From positions 50,454-114,453 of the forward strand of contig NZ_JACHGP010000024.1 in NCBI RefSeq assembly GCF_014202335.1: DNA of 64,000 nt, read 5' to 3'. Each line of letters opens with the position of its first letter. Position 1 is the stretch's first letter. Under the pieces are notes generated by a model, which was given only the letters and a program-made list of their open reading frames with translations, made no database searches and was not told where the DNA came from. The DNA is from Mycobacterium sp. AZCC_0083 (GTDB lineage Bacteria; Actinomycetota; Actinomycetes; Mycobacteriales; Mycobacteriaceae). The position numbers were made by a program, and so were the translations under genes. Of the stretch, positions 51,846 to 61,947 are shown piece by piece.

Positions 51846-52699
51846 GCGGCGCCGACGTCATCGCTGCCCGATATCCACGCGTCACTCGCAGGGTGCGAGG
51901 GTGGATCGACGAGGGCACTCGCGTCGGGGAGCAGACCCAGTTCTACGGGCGCACGATCCTTTCGATCGGGGACGCGGTCGTGCACTACAAGACCGAGACG
52001 CTGCGGCTGATCGCCCAAATGGGCCTGGGGGCAGGCGCGCTGGCGATCATCGGAGGTTCGGTGGCGGTCGTTGGCTTCCTGACGATGATGACCGGCGCCT
52101 TGGTCGCCGTACAGGGGTACAACCAGCTGGCCGCCACCAGTGTCGAGGCGTTGACGGGGTTCGCCTCGGCATTCTTCAACGTTCGGCTGATCTCGCCCTT
52201 GACTGCGGCGATTGCGCTGGCGGCGACGATCGGGGCCGGCGCCACGGCGCAGCTGGGCGCCATGCGGATCAACGAAGAGATCGATGCCCTCGAGGTCATG
52301 GGGATTCGCTCGATCGCCTACCTGGCCTCCACGCGGGTGCTTGCCGGTGTCATCGTCGTCATTCCGCTGTACTGCGTCGCGATGCTGATGTCGTTCTTGG
52401 CCGCCCGATTCGGCACCACCTTCATCTACGGCCAGTCGGAAGGGGTCTACGACCACTACTTCAACACGTTCTTGATCCCGCTCGACCTGGTTTGGTCGTT
52501 CTTCGAAGCGCTTTCGATGGCTGTCGTGATCATGCTGGTTCACACCTATTACGGCTACACCGCCTCCGGCGGTCCCGCCGGGGTTGGCGAAGCCGTCGGT
52601 CGCGCGGTGCGAACGTCGCTGGTGGTATCGGCAGTCGTGATCCTCTTCGTGTCGCTCGCCATCTACGGGCGCACCGGTAACTTCCACATGTCCGGATAG
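51842..52699 (+). CDS. yrbEB: YrbE-type ABC transporter permease B of the mce operon
   Basis: A 285-residue permease paired with YrbEA. The E-loop motif is A-Q-L-G-A-M-R-I-N-E-E-I-D-A-L-E-V-M-G, and about five hydrophobic segments lie between residues 60 and 280. ATG 51842 overlaps the yrbEA stop. It should form a permease heterodimer with YrbEA in the cytoplasmic membrane. The N-terminal 40 residues are a basic cytoplasmic extension. Confidence 0.93.
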   Translation: MSGADVIAARYPRVTRRVRGWIDEGTRVGEQTQFYGRTILSIGDAVVHYKTETLRLIAQMGLGAGALAIIGGSVAVVGFLTMMTGALVAVQGYNQLAATSVEALTGFASAFFNVRLISPLTAAIALAATIGAGATAQLGAMRINEEIDALEVMGIRSIAYLASTRVLAGVIVVIPLYCVAMLMSFLAARFGTTFIYGQSEGVYDHYFNTFLIPLDLVWSFFEALSMAVVIMLVHTYYGYTASGGPAGVGEAVGRAVRTSLVVSAVVILFVSLAIYGRTGNFHMSG

Positions 52700-52703
52700 C
52701 GCC

Positions 52704-54071
52704 GTGCCCAACAGATCAATGCTGCAACGCGTCCATCCGCTGTGGTGGACCGTCACACTCGTCGTCACCGTCGTCGGGCTGATCGCACTGAGCATCGCCC
52801 TGTTCTCGGGAAAGCTGTCGCGGGCTGTTCCGGTCTTCCTTACCTCTGACCGCGCTGGACTGGTGATGTACACCGGTGCCAGAGTGAAGTTGCGTGGTGT
52901 CGAGGTTGGTCATGTCGGCACGATCACCGGCCAAGGGTCTGGGGTCAGGCTGACGCTGGACATCGACCCCGACCAGATCAAGTACATCCCGCAAAACGTT
53001 GGCGCGCAGATCAAGGCAACCACGGCATTCGGCACCAAATACGTCGACTTGATCTACCCGGACGACCCGAGCCCGAAGCGGCTCACCAGCGGACAAGTGC
53101 TGCAGTCGCGCAACGTCAGCACCGAGGTCAACACGGTCTTCCAGGATCTGGTGGACGTGCTGCGGGAAATCGATCCGCAGAAACTCAACGCCGTGCTGGC
53201 AGCCCTGGCCGAAGGGGTACGCGGTCAGGGCCAACGGATCGGCGAGGCCACCACCGCCGCCAACGAGGTGCTGATCGCCTACAACGATCGGATGGACACC
53301 GTCGCGCGGGACTGGCGCTCGTTCAAGGGGTTCAGCGATGCCTACAACGGTGCGGCCGACAACATCGTGTCCGTGCTGGACGCAGCTACGACCACGAGCG
53401 CCACGATCACCAGTCATGAGTCGGACCTGAATACGTTGCTGCTCAACACGATCGGGCTGTCACATGCCGGCATCAACCTCATCGGGCCCAACGCCGACAA
53501 TTTCGTCTCTGGCATCAACGGACTGCAACCGACGACCGATCTGTTGATGAAGTACAACCCGGAGTACACCTGCATGTTGGTCGGCGCCAAACATTTCATT
53601 GACCACGGCGGCCGGGAGACCCGGGGTGGCAACGGGTACTCGCTCGTCATCGACAGCGGTCTGTTGTACGGCGATGACCCGTACCGTTATCCCGACAATC
53701 TGCCCATCGTCGCGGCGAAGGGCGGTCCCGGTGGGAAGCCCAGTTGCGGGTCGCTGCCGGATGTTGCGAAGAACTATCCCGTGCGCGCGCTGGTCACCAA
53801 CACGGGTTGGGGCACCGGGCTGGACATCAGGCCCAACCCTGGCATCGGACATCCGTGGTTCGCGAACTACTTCCCCGCCACTCGGGGCATCCCCGAATTC
53901 CCCTACTTCCTTGGCATTGGCCCGCCAGCCATCGGCCCCATTCCCTACCCAGGGGCGCCCCCCTACGGCGCGCCGCTGTACGGGCCCGACGGAACCCCGC
54001 TGTACCCGCCGCCAGGAGCGCCAGCCGCGCCGCCACCACCGGCGCCAGCCCCCGACTCCCCGCCGAGTTGA
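52704..54071 (+). CDS. mceA: Mce-family protein A, secreted/periplasmic lipid-transfer subunit
   Basis: A 455-residue MlaD-domain protein with an N-terminal membrane anchor (residues about 12-32) and an MCE domain in the first 130 residues (Y-T-G-A-R-V-K-L-R-G-V-E-V-G). A long helical region follows and a proline-rich C-terminal tail (P-P-P-A-P-A-P). It starts at GTG 52704, 4 bp after yrbEB. MceA subunits form one of six positions in the heterohexameric tube across the envelope. The lipid carried is unknown. Confidence 0.92.
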   Translation: MPNRSMLQRVHPLWWTVTLVVTVVGLIALSIALFSGKLSRAVPVFLTSDRAGLVMYTGARVKLRGVEVGHVGTITGQGSGVRLTLDIDPDQIKYIPQNVGAQIKATTAFGTKYVDLIYPDDPSPKRLTSGQVLQSRNVSTEVNTVFQDLVDVLREIDPQKLNAVLAALAEGVRGQGQRIGEATTAANEVLIAYNDRMDTVARDWRSFKGFSDAYNGAADNIVSVLDAATTTSATITSHESDLNTLLLNTIGLSHAGINLIGPNADNFVSGINGLQPTTDLLMKYNPEYTCMLVGAKHFIDHGGRETRGGNGYSLVIDSGLLYGDDPYRYPDNLPIVAAKGGPGGKPSCGSLPDVAKNYPVRALVTNTGWGTGLDIRPNPGIGHPWFANYFPATRGIPEFPYFLGIGPPAIGPIPYPGAPPYGAPLYGPDGTPLYPPPGAPAAPPPPAPAPDSPPS

Positions 54072-54085
54072 CAGGAATTGGCCAA

Positions 54086-55117
54086 ATGAGAGACAACCTC
54101 AGGGCTACGGTGTGGCGTCTCGCCGCGTTCGTGGCGGTCTGCCTGCTGGGTGCTGCTGCGCTCGTCATGGTCTTCGCCCAACTGCGCGTCGAGGGCAATC
54201 AAAAGACCTTCAAGGCCGTGTTCGCCACCGTGTCAGGGCTTTCCGGCGGCAACTTCGTACGCATCGCCGGTGTGGAGGTCGGCAAGGTCAAGGACATCAC
54301 CATCGATAGCGACGGTCACGCGGTGGTCGACTTCGCCGTCGACGACACGGTGGTGCTCACCGACGGATCCAAGGCGTACGTCCGCTACGACAACCCGATC
54401 GGGGGGCGGTTCCTGGAACTCGCGGATGGACCGGGGGACGGCAAGCTCCTGTCACCCGGGGCGACCATTCCCCTCGACCGGACCCGGCCTGCACTCGACC
54501 TCGACGCCTTGATCGGGGGCTTCCGCCCGCTGTTTCGCGCGCTAAGCCCCGATCAGGTGAACAGTCTGTCCAGTCAATTGATCTCGGCTTTTCAGGGACA
54601 GGGAGGCACGATCAATTCACTGCTGGCTCAGACAGCGGCCTTCACGAACACCATCGCCGACCGCGACACCCTGATCGGCGAAGTGATCGGCAACCTCAAC
54701 GTGGTGTTGGGGACCCTGGGCGGTCAGAGCGACGAGCTGGCCAAGTCGGTCGACTCGCTGTCGACACTCATTGGCGGCCTGGCCGCCCGAAAAACCGACA
54801 TAGCCAACGCGATTGGTTACTCGAACGCCGCCGCAGCCACGGTTGCCGATTTGCTCGATCAGAGTCGCCCGCCGCTGCACGACGTCGTGGTGCAAACCGA
54901 TCGGGCTGCCGGCATCGTGGTGGCCGACCACGAGTACTTCGATGACCTGCTCAACACGCTGCCCGACGCATACCAGAAGTTGGGTCGCCAAGGGCTCTAC
55001 GGCGACTTCTTCAGCTTCTATCTCTGTGATCTGTCCCTGAAGCTGAATGGCAAGGGCGGTCAACCGGTCTACGTAAAAGTGGCGGGCCAGTCCACCGGAA
55101 GGTGCGCGCCCAAGTGA
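54086..55117 (+). CDS. mceB: Mce-family protein B
   Basis: A 343-residue Mce subunit with an N-terminal anchor (residues 9-30), an MCE domain (I-A-G-V-E-V-G-K-V-K-D-I) in residues 35-115 and an alpha-helical part to about 300. It lacks the proline-rich tail. The C-terminal S-F-Y-L-C-D-L-S-L-K-L-N segment is conserved in MceB proteins. ATG 54086 was chosen over the frame's earlier codons because it matches the Mce family start and follows the mceA stop by 14 bp. The stop overlaps mceC. Confidence 0.92.
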   Translation: MRDNLRATVWRLAAFVAVCLLGAAALVMVFAQLRVEGNQKTFKAVFATVSGLSGGNFVRIAGVEVGKVKDITIDSDGHAVVDFAVDDTVVLTDGSKAYVRYDNPIGGRFLELADGPGDGKLLSPGATIPLDRTRPALDLDALIGGFRPLFRALSPDQVNSLSSQLISAFQGQGGTINSLLAQTAAFTNTIADRDTLIGEVIGNLNVVLGTLGGQSDELAKSVDSLSTLIGGLAARKTDIANAIGYSNAAAATVADLLDQSRPPLHDVVVQTDRAAGIVVADHEYFDDLLNTLPDAYQKLGRQGLYGDFFSFYLCDLSLKLNGKGGQPVYVKVAGQSTGRCAPK

Positions 55118-56478
55118 AGTCGATCAAGTGGCGCAGCCCAGTGGTCATCGGCGCGATTGGCGTTGCCGCGATCGCCCTGATCGTTGCCTTCGTGCTGAGT
55201 TTCGCGAATGTTCCGTTCCTCAACGGCAGTAAGCGGTACTCGGCTTACTTCTCTGAAGCGAGTGGGTTGATGACCGGGGGAGACGTCCAAGTGGCAGGCC
55301 TGCGAGTGGGCAAGGTCAACTCGATCTCACTGGACGGGAACAAGGTATTGATCACCTTCGACGTCTCCAACGGCGTCCGCATCGGCGACCGATCCGAAGC
55401 GACCATCAGAACCAAGGCGTTGCTTGGGACCAAGGTCCTCGACATCACTACGCGAGGTGACGGCACGCAGGACGGCCCGATTCCGCTGGAACGCACGAAG
55501 CCGGCCTACCAGCTGGCCGACGCGTTGGGGGAGTTGTCCACCACGATCAGCGGGCTCAAGACCGATCAGCTGAACCAGTCGCTGACCACGCTGGCTCAGA
55601 CCTTCGCCGAGACTCCTGGCAACGTGAGGATCGCAGTGGACGGCGTTGCTCGGATTTCTCAAACGATCAACGAGCGCGACGCGCAACTGCGGGACCTGCT
55701 GGCCAATGCCAACAAGGCCACGACGGTCCTAGCCGAACGCAGCGAGGAGATCGTCGGACTGGTCCGCAACACCAATTCGCTGTTGGCCGCGTTGCAGACC
55801 CAGCGCAGCTCGTTGGACAACATATCTGCCAACATTTCTGCGCTCGCACACCAGCTGTCCAGTTTCATCGACGAGAATCGGGCACAGTTGCGTCCGGCGC
55901 TCGACAAGCTCAACGGTGTACTCACCATCGTCGACAACAGGAAGGCGCAGGTACAGAAGAGCATCAAGCTGCTCAACGCCTACGCCATGTCGCTCGGCGA
56001 ATCGGTATCGTCCGGCCCGTTCTTCAAGGCGTATCTGGCCAACCTGCTACCGGGGCAATTCGTGCAACCCTTCGTCGATGCCGCATTCTCCGATCTCGGC
56101 CTCGACCCCAACACCCTGTCCCCGTCGGAACGCATCGACCCGCCAACCGGCCAGCCCGGCACCCCGGCGTTGCCGGTGCCGTACCCGCGCACCGGGCAGG
56201 GCGGCGAACCCCACCTGAATCTGCCCGACGCGATTACCGGAAACCCCGGCGATCAGGGCTGCGGTCCGCCCGGTTTGCCATTGCCCGGGCCTACCGGCTG
56301 CTACCCCTACCGCGAGCCGCTGCCTGCACCGCCGCCGGGTGGGCCGCCTCCAGGCCCGCCGGCCTTGCCGCCGGCGCCGAACCTGGCGAACACTCCCGAG
56401 CCGACCCCGAAGCCGGTATACGAGCCAGCTCCCGGTGAAGTACCGGCCGGGCCAGTCCCTAGCGGAGGTGGACAATGA
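55114..56478 (+). CDS. mceC: Mce-family protein C
   Basis: A 454-residue Mce subunit: anchor at about residues 9-29, MCE domain around residues 40-120 (Q-V-A-G-L-R-V-G-K-V-N-S-I), helical region to 310 and a proline-rich tail. GTG 55114 overlaps the mceB stop (GTGA) and has GGAAGG upstream. It is the third position of the envelope tube. The tail has P-P-P-G-G-P-P-P-G-P repeats like other MceC proteins. Confidence 0.92.
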   Translation: MKSIKWRSPVVIGAIGVAAIALIVAFVLSFANVPFLNGSKRYSAYFSEASGLMTGGDVQVAGLRVGKVNSISLDGNKVLITFDVSNGVRIGDRSEATIRTKALLGTKVLDITTRGDGTQDGPIPLERTKPAYQLADALGELSTTISGLKTDQLNQSLTTLAQTFAETPGNVRIAVDGVARISQTINERDAQLRDLLANANKATTVLAERSEEIVGLVRNTNSLLAALQTQRSSLDNISANISALAHQLSSFIDENRAQLRPALDKLNGVLTIVDNRKAQVQKSIKLLNAYAMSLGESVSSGPFFKAYLANLLPGQFVQPFVDAAFSDLGLDPNTLSPSERIDPPTGQPGTPALPVPYPRTGQGGEPHLNLPDAITGNPGDQGCGPPGLPLPGPTGCYPYREPLPAPPPGGPPPGPPALPPAPNLANTPEPTPKPVYEPAPGEVPAGPVPSGGGQ

Positions 56479-57809
56479 CACCACGTCGCGTAAAGGCACT
56501 TGTCGCAGCGTTCTTGGCCGTCGTGCTAGTTGGTGGTATTGCCGTAGTCGCCACTGTGCGCCACATCGGCAAGACGACACTCGTCGCCTATTTCGACAAC
56601 AGCAACGGTGTCTTCCGGGGCGACGACGTATTCATGCTTGGAGTGCCGGTCGGCAAGATCGTTGAGATCGAGCCAGAGCCATCGAGGGCGAAGATCACTT
56701 TCTGGGTCGACGACCAGTACAAGATCCCCGCCGACGTCAAGGCCGTGATTCTGTTGCCGCAGTTGATTACCGCGCGGGCCATCGCCCTCACGCCGGTGTA
56801 CAGCGGCGGGCCGGCACTGTCGAGTGGCGCGGTGATACCTCAGGACCGCACGGCCGTTCCCGTGGAGTGGGACGATCTGCGAGACCAGTTGCAGAAGCTC
56901 GCCGACGCGCTGCAGCCCACCACACCCGGCGGAGTCAGCCCGCTTGGGGAGCTGATCAACACGGCTGCCAACAACCTGCGGGGGAATGGCGGCAGCATCC
57001 GCGACGCGATCATCAAGCTGTCACAGACGCTTTCGGCGCTGGGTGATCACAGCAATGATCTGTTCTCGACCCTGCGGAATCTGTCGACCTTGGTTTCGGC
57101 CCTGCATGACAGCGCCGACGTGATGCGTGCGTTGAACACCAACCTGGCGGCCGTGACGGGACTACTGGCCAACGACCCCGATGAGGTCGGGCAGGTCGTC
57201 GATGACCTCAACACCGCCTCTGGCAAGGTAAAGGACTTCGTCGCCGAGAACCGCGAAGCGCTCGGCACCACCTCCGACAAACTCGCCACGATCAGCACGG
57301 CCGTGCACGACAGCCTCGACGACATCAAACAAACGCTGCACGTGGCGCCGACAGCATTCCAAAACTTCCTCAACATCTACGAACCGGCACATGCGGCGTT
57401 CACCGGCGCGCTCGCTCTCAACAACTTCGCCAACCCAATCACGTTCCTGTGCGGTGCAATTCAAGCCGCATCCAGGATGAACGCCGAAGATTCGGCGAAG
57501 TTGTGCGTGCAGTACCTCGCACCAATCATCAAGAACCGGCAGTACAACTTCCTGCCGATCGGGGAGAACCTCATCGTCGGCGCGCAAGCACGACCCAACG
57601 AGATCACGTACAGCGAGGACTGGATGCGCCCCGATTACAACCCCGCCGCAGCCGTGTCGCCCGTCGGCCCGCCCCCGCCCGCCGAGGCGCCCGCGCCGAT
57701 CGCGCCGCTGGCCGCCGAGGCACCGCCGCCTGAGTCGGCGGAGCCCGTTGCCACCAACCCAGCCGCGGGTCTGCCCGGCCTGATGGTGCCGAACGGGGCC
57801 GGATCATGA
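56475..57809 (+). CDS. mceD: Mce-family protein D
   Basis: A 444-residue Mce subunit with an N-terminal anchor at residues 8-28, MCE domain (F-M-L-G-V-P-V-G-K-I-V-E-I), a helical region and a C-terminal tail rich in alanine and proline. ATG 56475 overlaps the mceC stop. The conserved F-L-N-I-Y-E-P-A-H-A-A-F-T-G-A segment near residue 300 is typical for MceD. Confidence 0.92.
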   Translation: MTPRRVKALVAAFLAVVLVGGIAVVATVRHIGKTTLVAYFDNSNGVFRGDDVFMLGVPVGKIVEIEPEPSRAKITFWVDDQYKIPADVKAVILLPQLITARAIALTPVYSGGPALSSGAVIPQDRTAVPVEWDDLRDQLQKLADALQPTTPGGVSPLGELINTAANNLRGNGGSIRDAIIKLSQTLSALGDHSNDLFSTLRNLSTLVSALHDSADVMRALNTNLAAVTGLLANDPDEVGQVVDDLNTASGKVKDFVAENREALGTTSDKLATISTAVHDSLDDIKQTLHVAPTAFQNFLNIYEPAHAAFTGALALNNFANPITFLCGAIQAASRMNAEDSAKLCVQYLAPIIKNRQYNFLPIGENLIVGAQARPNEITYSEDWMRPDYNPAAAVSPVGPPPPAEAPAPIAPLAAEAPPPESAEPVATNPAAGLPGLMVPNGAGS

Positions 57810-58945
57810 CGAGTCGGTGGTGGTCGCGACTCGCCGCATTGCTACTTTCGGTGGCGTTCCTGCCGACACTGGCGGGCTGTGGGTGGCGCGGACTGAACTC
57901 TCTGCCACTACCCGGCACGGAAGGCGGCGGCACCGGCGCGTTCGTCGTGCAGGCTCAGATGCCCGACGTCAGCAACCTTCAGCCGAACTCGCCAGTCAAC
58001 GTCGACGACGTGGCCGTCGGCTCCGTCAGCAAGATCGAACGTCAGGGCTGGCATGCGCTGGTCACCATGCGCCTCAATGGCGACGTTCACCTGCCCGCCA
58101 ATGCCACGGTGACGCTGGCGCAGACGAGCCTGCTGGCTACCCTTCATCTGGCGCTGGCGCCACCGGTCGGTATCCCGCCGCAGGGCGAGTTGACGGACGG
58201 CTCAGTGATCCCGCTGGCGTCGGCGGGCGCCTACCCCGACACCGAGCAGACGCTGGCGATGCTGTCGATGCTGCTCAATGGCGGTGGCGTGGGCCAAATC
58301 CAGGACATCACGCAGGCATTCAGCACCGCCTTCGTCGGGCGCGAATCAGACTTGCGCAGCCTCGTGGAGCAGCTCGACCGGTTCGTTGGTTATCTCAACG
58401 ATCAGAAGGATGACATCATCGCCGCAACCGACAGCCTCAATCAGCTCGTCGGCAAATTCGCCGCGAATAAACCCGTGGTGGACAGGGCAATTCGCACCAT
58501 ACCGCAAGCGTTGGCGGTACTCAGCGATCAGCGCGACAACCTGAATGAAGCGCTCGATCAGTTCGGCAAACTAAGCGCGCTGACCGCCGACTCGGTCGAT
58601 AAGACCAAGACCTCGCTGGTACAGGAATTCAAGGATGTCGGACCGGTATTGGAGTCACTGGCCAACGCAGGCCCTGCGATGACCCGGTCGCTCGACGTGA
58701 TCGCGACCTTCCCATGGATCAAGGGAACACTTGGCAACTGGGTGCGCGGTGATTACGCCAACCTGTCGGCGGTCTTCGACCTGACCCTGAGCCGGCTGGA
58801 CACCGGTCTGTTCACGGGGACCAGGTGGGAGGGCAACATGACCAAACTGGAGATGTATTGGGGTCGCACGATCGGGCAGCTGCCGAGCCCGGTCACCGCG
58901 CGCAATCCGCTAGTGGTGCCTTACCAACTGGACCAGGGGCCCTGA
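57806..58945 (+). CDS. mceE: Mce-family lipoprotein E (LprK-like)
   Basis: A 379-residue predicted lipoprotein. The N-terminus R-L-A-A-L-L-L-S-V-A-F-L-P-T-L-A-G-C has a lipobox L-A-G-C with the lipidated cysteine at about residue 25. The MCE domain runs from about residue 45 and helices fill most of the rest. The ATG overlaps the mceD stop. It is the fifth position of the tube, anchored by lipid, not by a transmembrane helix, as in LprK-type MceE. Confidence 0.92.
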   Translation: MTSRWWSRLAALLLSVAFLPTLAGCGWRGLNSLPLPGTEGGGTGAFVVQAQMPDVSNLQPNSPVNVDDVAVGSVSKIERQGWHALVTMRLNGDVHLPANATVTLAQTSLLATLHLALAPPVGIPPQGELTDGSVIPLASAGAYPDTEQTLAMLSMLLNGGGVGQIQDITQAFSTAFVGRESDLRSLVEQLDRFVGYLNDQKDDIIAATDSLNQLVGKFAANKPVVDRAIRTIPQALAVLSDQRDNLNEALDQFGKLSALTADSVDKTKTSLVQEFKDVGPVLESLANAGPAMTRSLDVIATFPWIKGTLGNWVRGDYANLSAVFDLTLSRLDTGLFTGTRWEGNMTKLEMYWGRTIGQLPSPVTARNPLVVPYQLDQGP

Positions 58946-58946
58946 T

Positions 58947-60428
58947 ATGCGGCTGCACAGGCGCACCGTCATCCAACTGATCGTGTTCGCGGTGGTGTCC
59001 ATCATCGCGATGGCAATAATGGTCTTCGGCTACATCAAGGCTCCCGGCAACTGGTTCGGCCTCGGCCGCTACCACGTGGACCTGACCATGTCCGAAACGG
59101 GCAATCTCTACCCGAAGGCCAACGTCACCTACCGCGGTAGCGAAGTCGGTCTGGTGGAGGACCTTCGGTTGACCGACACCGGCGGCGTGGTGGCGGTGCT
59201 TTCGCTCAAGAACGGCATCAAGATTCCGTCTGATCTGGACGCCTCAGTGCACAGTCAGACTCCCCTTGGCGAACAGTACGTCGCACTGACACCCCGCAAC
59301 GCTGACTCGCCGCCATTGAAGAACGGCGACGTGATCCCGGAGAACCGAACCACCATCGGGCCCGACACCACGAAGCTGCTCGACACGATCACCAAGGGGC
59401 TAAAGGCGATCCCACGGGACGACCTCAAGACGGCGATCGACGAGTCCTATACCGCTGTAGGCGGGCTCGGCCCCGAGTTATCCCGGATCGTCCAAGGTTC
59501 GACGCAATTGGCCCTGGACGCACGAAAGAACCTCGACCCGCTCATCAACCTCATCGACAACTCGGCCCCGGTGCTCGACTCCCAGACGGACACGGCTGGC
59601 GCGATCGACGCATGGGCGGACAATCTCGCGGTCATCACCAAAGGGCTTCGGCAGCACGATAATTCCCTGAACGGGTTCCTCGACAACGGCCCGCAGGCCA
59701 GCGACGAGGTTCGTGCCCTCGTCGAGCGCCTGCAGCCCACACTGCCGGTGCTGCTGGCCAACCTGGTCAGCATCAATTCGGTCGCCATCACCTACCAACC
59801 AGCGATCGAGCAGCTTCTCGTGCTCATTCCGCAAGGGGTCGCAGCGCTCCAGGCCGGAATGATCGCAAACGAAGACACCATTCAGCCTGTCAAGGGCACC
59901 TATCTGGACTTCAACTTGAACGTCAACGTCCCGCCGCCCTGTACGACCGGCTTCTTGCCGGTTCAGCAGCAGCGGCCACCCAGCTTCGAGGACTATCCCG
60001 ACCGACCCGCGGGCGACCTGTATTGCCGGGTCCCACAAGACTCGATGTTCAACGTTCGTGGCGCGCGCAATGACCCCTGCATTACCCGCCCGGGCAAGTA
60101 CGCGCCCACGGTCAAGATGTGCGAAAGCGACGAGAACTACGTACCTCTCAATGACGGCATGAACTGGAAGGGCGATCCCAACGCCACCTTGTCGGCTCAA
60201 GACATACCGCAGCTTCCGCCGGGATCGCCACCCGCGGCGCTACCGCCCGCCGGCGCGGCCCAGGCCGCGCCCGGCCCGGCTCCACCGCTTGCCGTCACTG
60301 GCTACGACCCCGCCACCGGTACCTATGTCGGGCCGGACGGCCATATCTACACCCAGTCCAATCTGGCCCAAGACAAGCCAAAGGAGCAGACGTGGCAGAC
60401 GATGCTGATGCCGCAGGTACCCAACTAG
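58947..60428 (+). CDS. mceF: Mce-family protein F
   Basis: A 493-residue Mce subunit with N-terminal anchor (residues 9-31), MCE domain with Y-R-G-S-E-V-G-L-V-E-D-L, a helical region and a C-terminal region rich in proline and alanine. An E-D-Y-P-D-R-P-A-G-D-L-Y-C-R-V-P-Q segment near residue 350 is conserved in MceF. It starts 1 bp after the mceE stop. It is the last of the six tube subunits. The next gene starts inside its 3' end. Confidence 0.92.
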   Translation: MRLHRRTVIQLIVFAVVSIIAMAIMVFGYIKAPGNWFGLGRYHVDLTMSETGNLYPKANVTYRGSEVGLVEDLRLTDTGGVVAVLSLKNGIKIPSDLDASVHSQTPLGEQYVALTPRNADSPPLKNGDVIPENRTTIGPDTTKLLDTITKGLKAIPRDDLKTAIDESYTAVGGLGPELSRIVQGSTQLALDARKNLDPLINLIDNSAPVLDSQTDTAGAIDAWADNLAVITKGLRQHDNSLNGFLDNGPQASDEVRALVERLQPTLPVLLANLVSINSVAITYQPAIEQLLVLIPQGVAALQAGMIANEDTIQPVKGTYLDFNLNVNVPPPCTTGFLPVQQQRPPSFEDYPDRPAGDLYCRVPQDSMFNVRGARNDPCITRPGKYAPTVKMCESDENYVPLNDGMNWKGDPNATLSAQDIPQLPPGSPPAALPPAGAAQAAPGPAPPLAVTGYDPATGTYVGPDGHIYTQSNLAQDKPKEQTWQTMLMPQVPN

Positions 60429-61024
60429 CGCTGCGGGAGCCCGTAAGCGAAAGTGCGGATGTGACAGATGATATCGACGGTGAGGCGGTCGAGAGCGAGC
60501 CGACGGAGCGCTCCGAGTCGCTGGCGCAGTTGCCTTCGAATCGACACGGGCTACGACTGGCGCTGACCGTGGGCGTGCTGACCGTGGTGGCGTTGGGCGC
60601 CTTGGCGGGTTGGCTTGGCTTCCGAGCCAACGATTCTCATCAGCGTGAACAGCAGCGTGCCGCGTTTCTGGCGGCCGGGCGCCAGGGCGCGCTGAATCTG
60701 ACCACGATCAGCTACACCGAGGTCGACGCCGACATCAAGCGGATTCTGGACTCGGCGACGGGTGCGTTCTACAACGACTTCCAGCAGCGGTCGCAACCAT
60801 TCGTCGACGTGGTCAAGCAGGCACAGTCCACTTCGCAGGGCACGATCACCGAGTCGGGGTTGGAGGCGGTGCACGGGGACACTGCTGAGGCGCTCATTTC
60901 CGTTGCGGTCACGACGTCCAATGCCGGTGCGGCCAAACAGGAACCGCGTGCCTGGCGTATGCGCATCAGCATGCAGAAGGTGGGCGACACCACCAAAGTG
61001 TCCAACGTCCAATTCGTTCCGTGA
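60392..61024 (+). CDS. Mce-associated membrane protein
   Basis: A 210-residue Mas-type protein with a disordered acidic N-terminus, one transmembrane segment at about residues 55-76 (L-T-V-G-V-L-T-V-V-A-L-G-A-L-A-G-W-L-G) and an outer-face domain of about 130 residues with the family pattern T-T-I-S-Y-T-E-V-D-A-D-I-K-R-I-L. GTG 60392 lies inside mceF (37 bp overlap). Mas proteins stabilise the Mce complexes and are required for lipid import in M. tuberculosis and M. smegmatis relatives. Confidence 0.9.
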   Translation: MADDADAAGTQLALREPVSESADVTDDIDGEAVESEPTERSESLAQLPSNRHGLRLALTVGVLTVVALGALAGWLGFRANDSHQREQQRAAFLAAGRQGALNLTTISYTEVDADIKRILDSATGAFYNDFQQRSQPFVDVVKQAQSTSQGTITESGLEAVHGDTAEALISVAVTTSNAGAAKQEPRAWRMRISMQKVGDTTKVSNVQFVP

Positions 61025-61818
61025 CGCCACCGACGCAAACGAAAGCAGAGATCAACATGTCCATAGCAGGTGTGGAGGCAGCCCTCCCCAGGGTGCCCGC
61101 AGTCGCCGACCTCGTCGATGCAGCCGGTGACGATGGGATGCCGCTGGACAGGTGCGGGAGGCGTCCAGCGCGGATTCTCGCCAGATTCAGGTCGATCCGG
61201 CCAGATTCGTCGGGGGAGTCATTGGACGCCGATGACGCCAACGACAGTGAGGATGCGAGCTGCGATGCCCGCCGCGAACAACCAATCGCCGACACAGCCG
61301 GTCCGTCCGACACCGGCGGAGCTGGCCGTGGTCGGGGGTGGCTTCTGCGGCTTGTTGCCTATGCCGTCCTGCCTGGCGTGGCTCTGCTGCTCTGCGGTGT
61401 CGCGGGCTATCTGAAGTTCGTGGGCGGGACGGCGCGGGACGCCGAGCGAACTCGGGTCGAGTCTGTCCAAGCGGCGATCGACAGCACCGTGGCGATGTTG
61501 TCGTACAGGCCCGACACCGTCGAGGGGAACCTCGCGGCGGCGCGTGATCGGATGACCGGCGCTTTCCGGGACTCCTATGCGTCGTTGACCAATGACGTTG
61601 TGATTCCTGGTGCCAAGCAACGGCAGATCTCGGCGGTCGCGACCGTACCCGCGGCGGCGTCGGTATCGGCCACCGCGGCCCACGCGGTGGTGTTGGTGTT
61701 CGTCAATCAAACCGCGACCATCGGCAACGATGCGCCCACCGATACCGCATCGAGTGTCAGAGTCACACTCGAGAAGGTGCACGACCGGTGGCTCATTTCG
61801 AAATTCGAACCCGTTTGA
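61021..61818 (+). CDS. Mce-associated membrane protein
   Basis: A 265-residue second Mas-type protein. About 100 hydrophilic residues come first, then one transmembrane segment (about residues 107-130, L-V-A-Y-A-V-L-P-G-V-A-L-L-L-C-G), and a C-terminal domain with R-D-S-Y-A-S-L-T-N-D-V. GTG 61021 overlaps the previous stop; ATG 61057 is an alternative start. Together with the gene before it, it completes the mce operon. Confidence 0.87.
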   Translation: MTPPTQTKAEINMSIAGVEAALPRVPAVADLVDAAGDDGMPLDRCGRRPARILARFRSIRPDSSGESLDADDANDSEDASCDARREQPIADTAGPSDTGGAGRGRGWLLRLVAYAVLPGVALLLCGVAGYLKFVGGTARDAERTRVESVQAAIDSTVAMLSYRPDTVEGNLAAARDRMTGAFRDSYASLTNDVVIPGAKQRQISAVATVPAAASVSATAAHAVVLVFVNQTATIGNDAPTDTASSVRVTLEKVHDRWLISKFEPV

Positions 61819-61947
61819 ACGCTATGACGAGTCGCAAGTTCAACCGGCGCTCTGCGTCGCAGCCACCGCTACGGGCTGTGTGTCGTGTACGTCTGCGGCG
61901 CACCATCGGCCGACCGCGGGATGACCAGGGAAGCATGGAGGTTGGGG

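Noticed and set aside
51069..61818. Assignment of the operon as mce4 (cholesterol uptake)
   Set aside because: No KstR-type box was noticed in the promoter interval, none of the typical steroid ring genes (kstD, hsaA-D) are nearby, and the promoter has a different operator.
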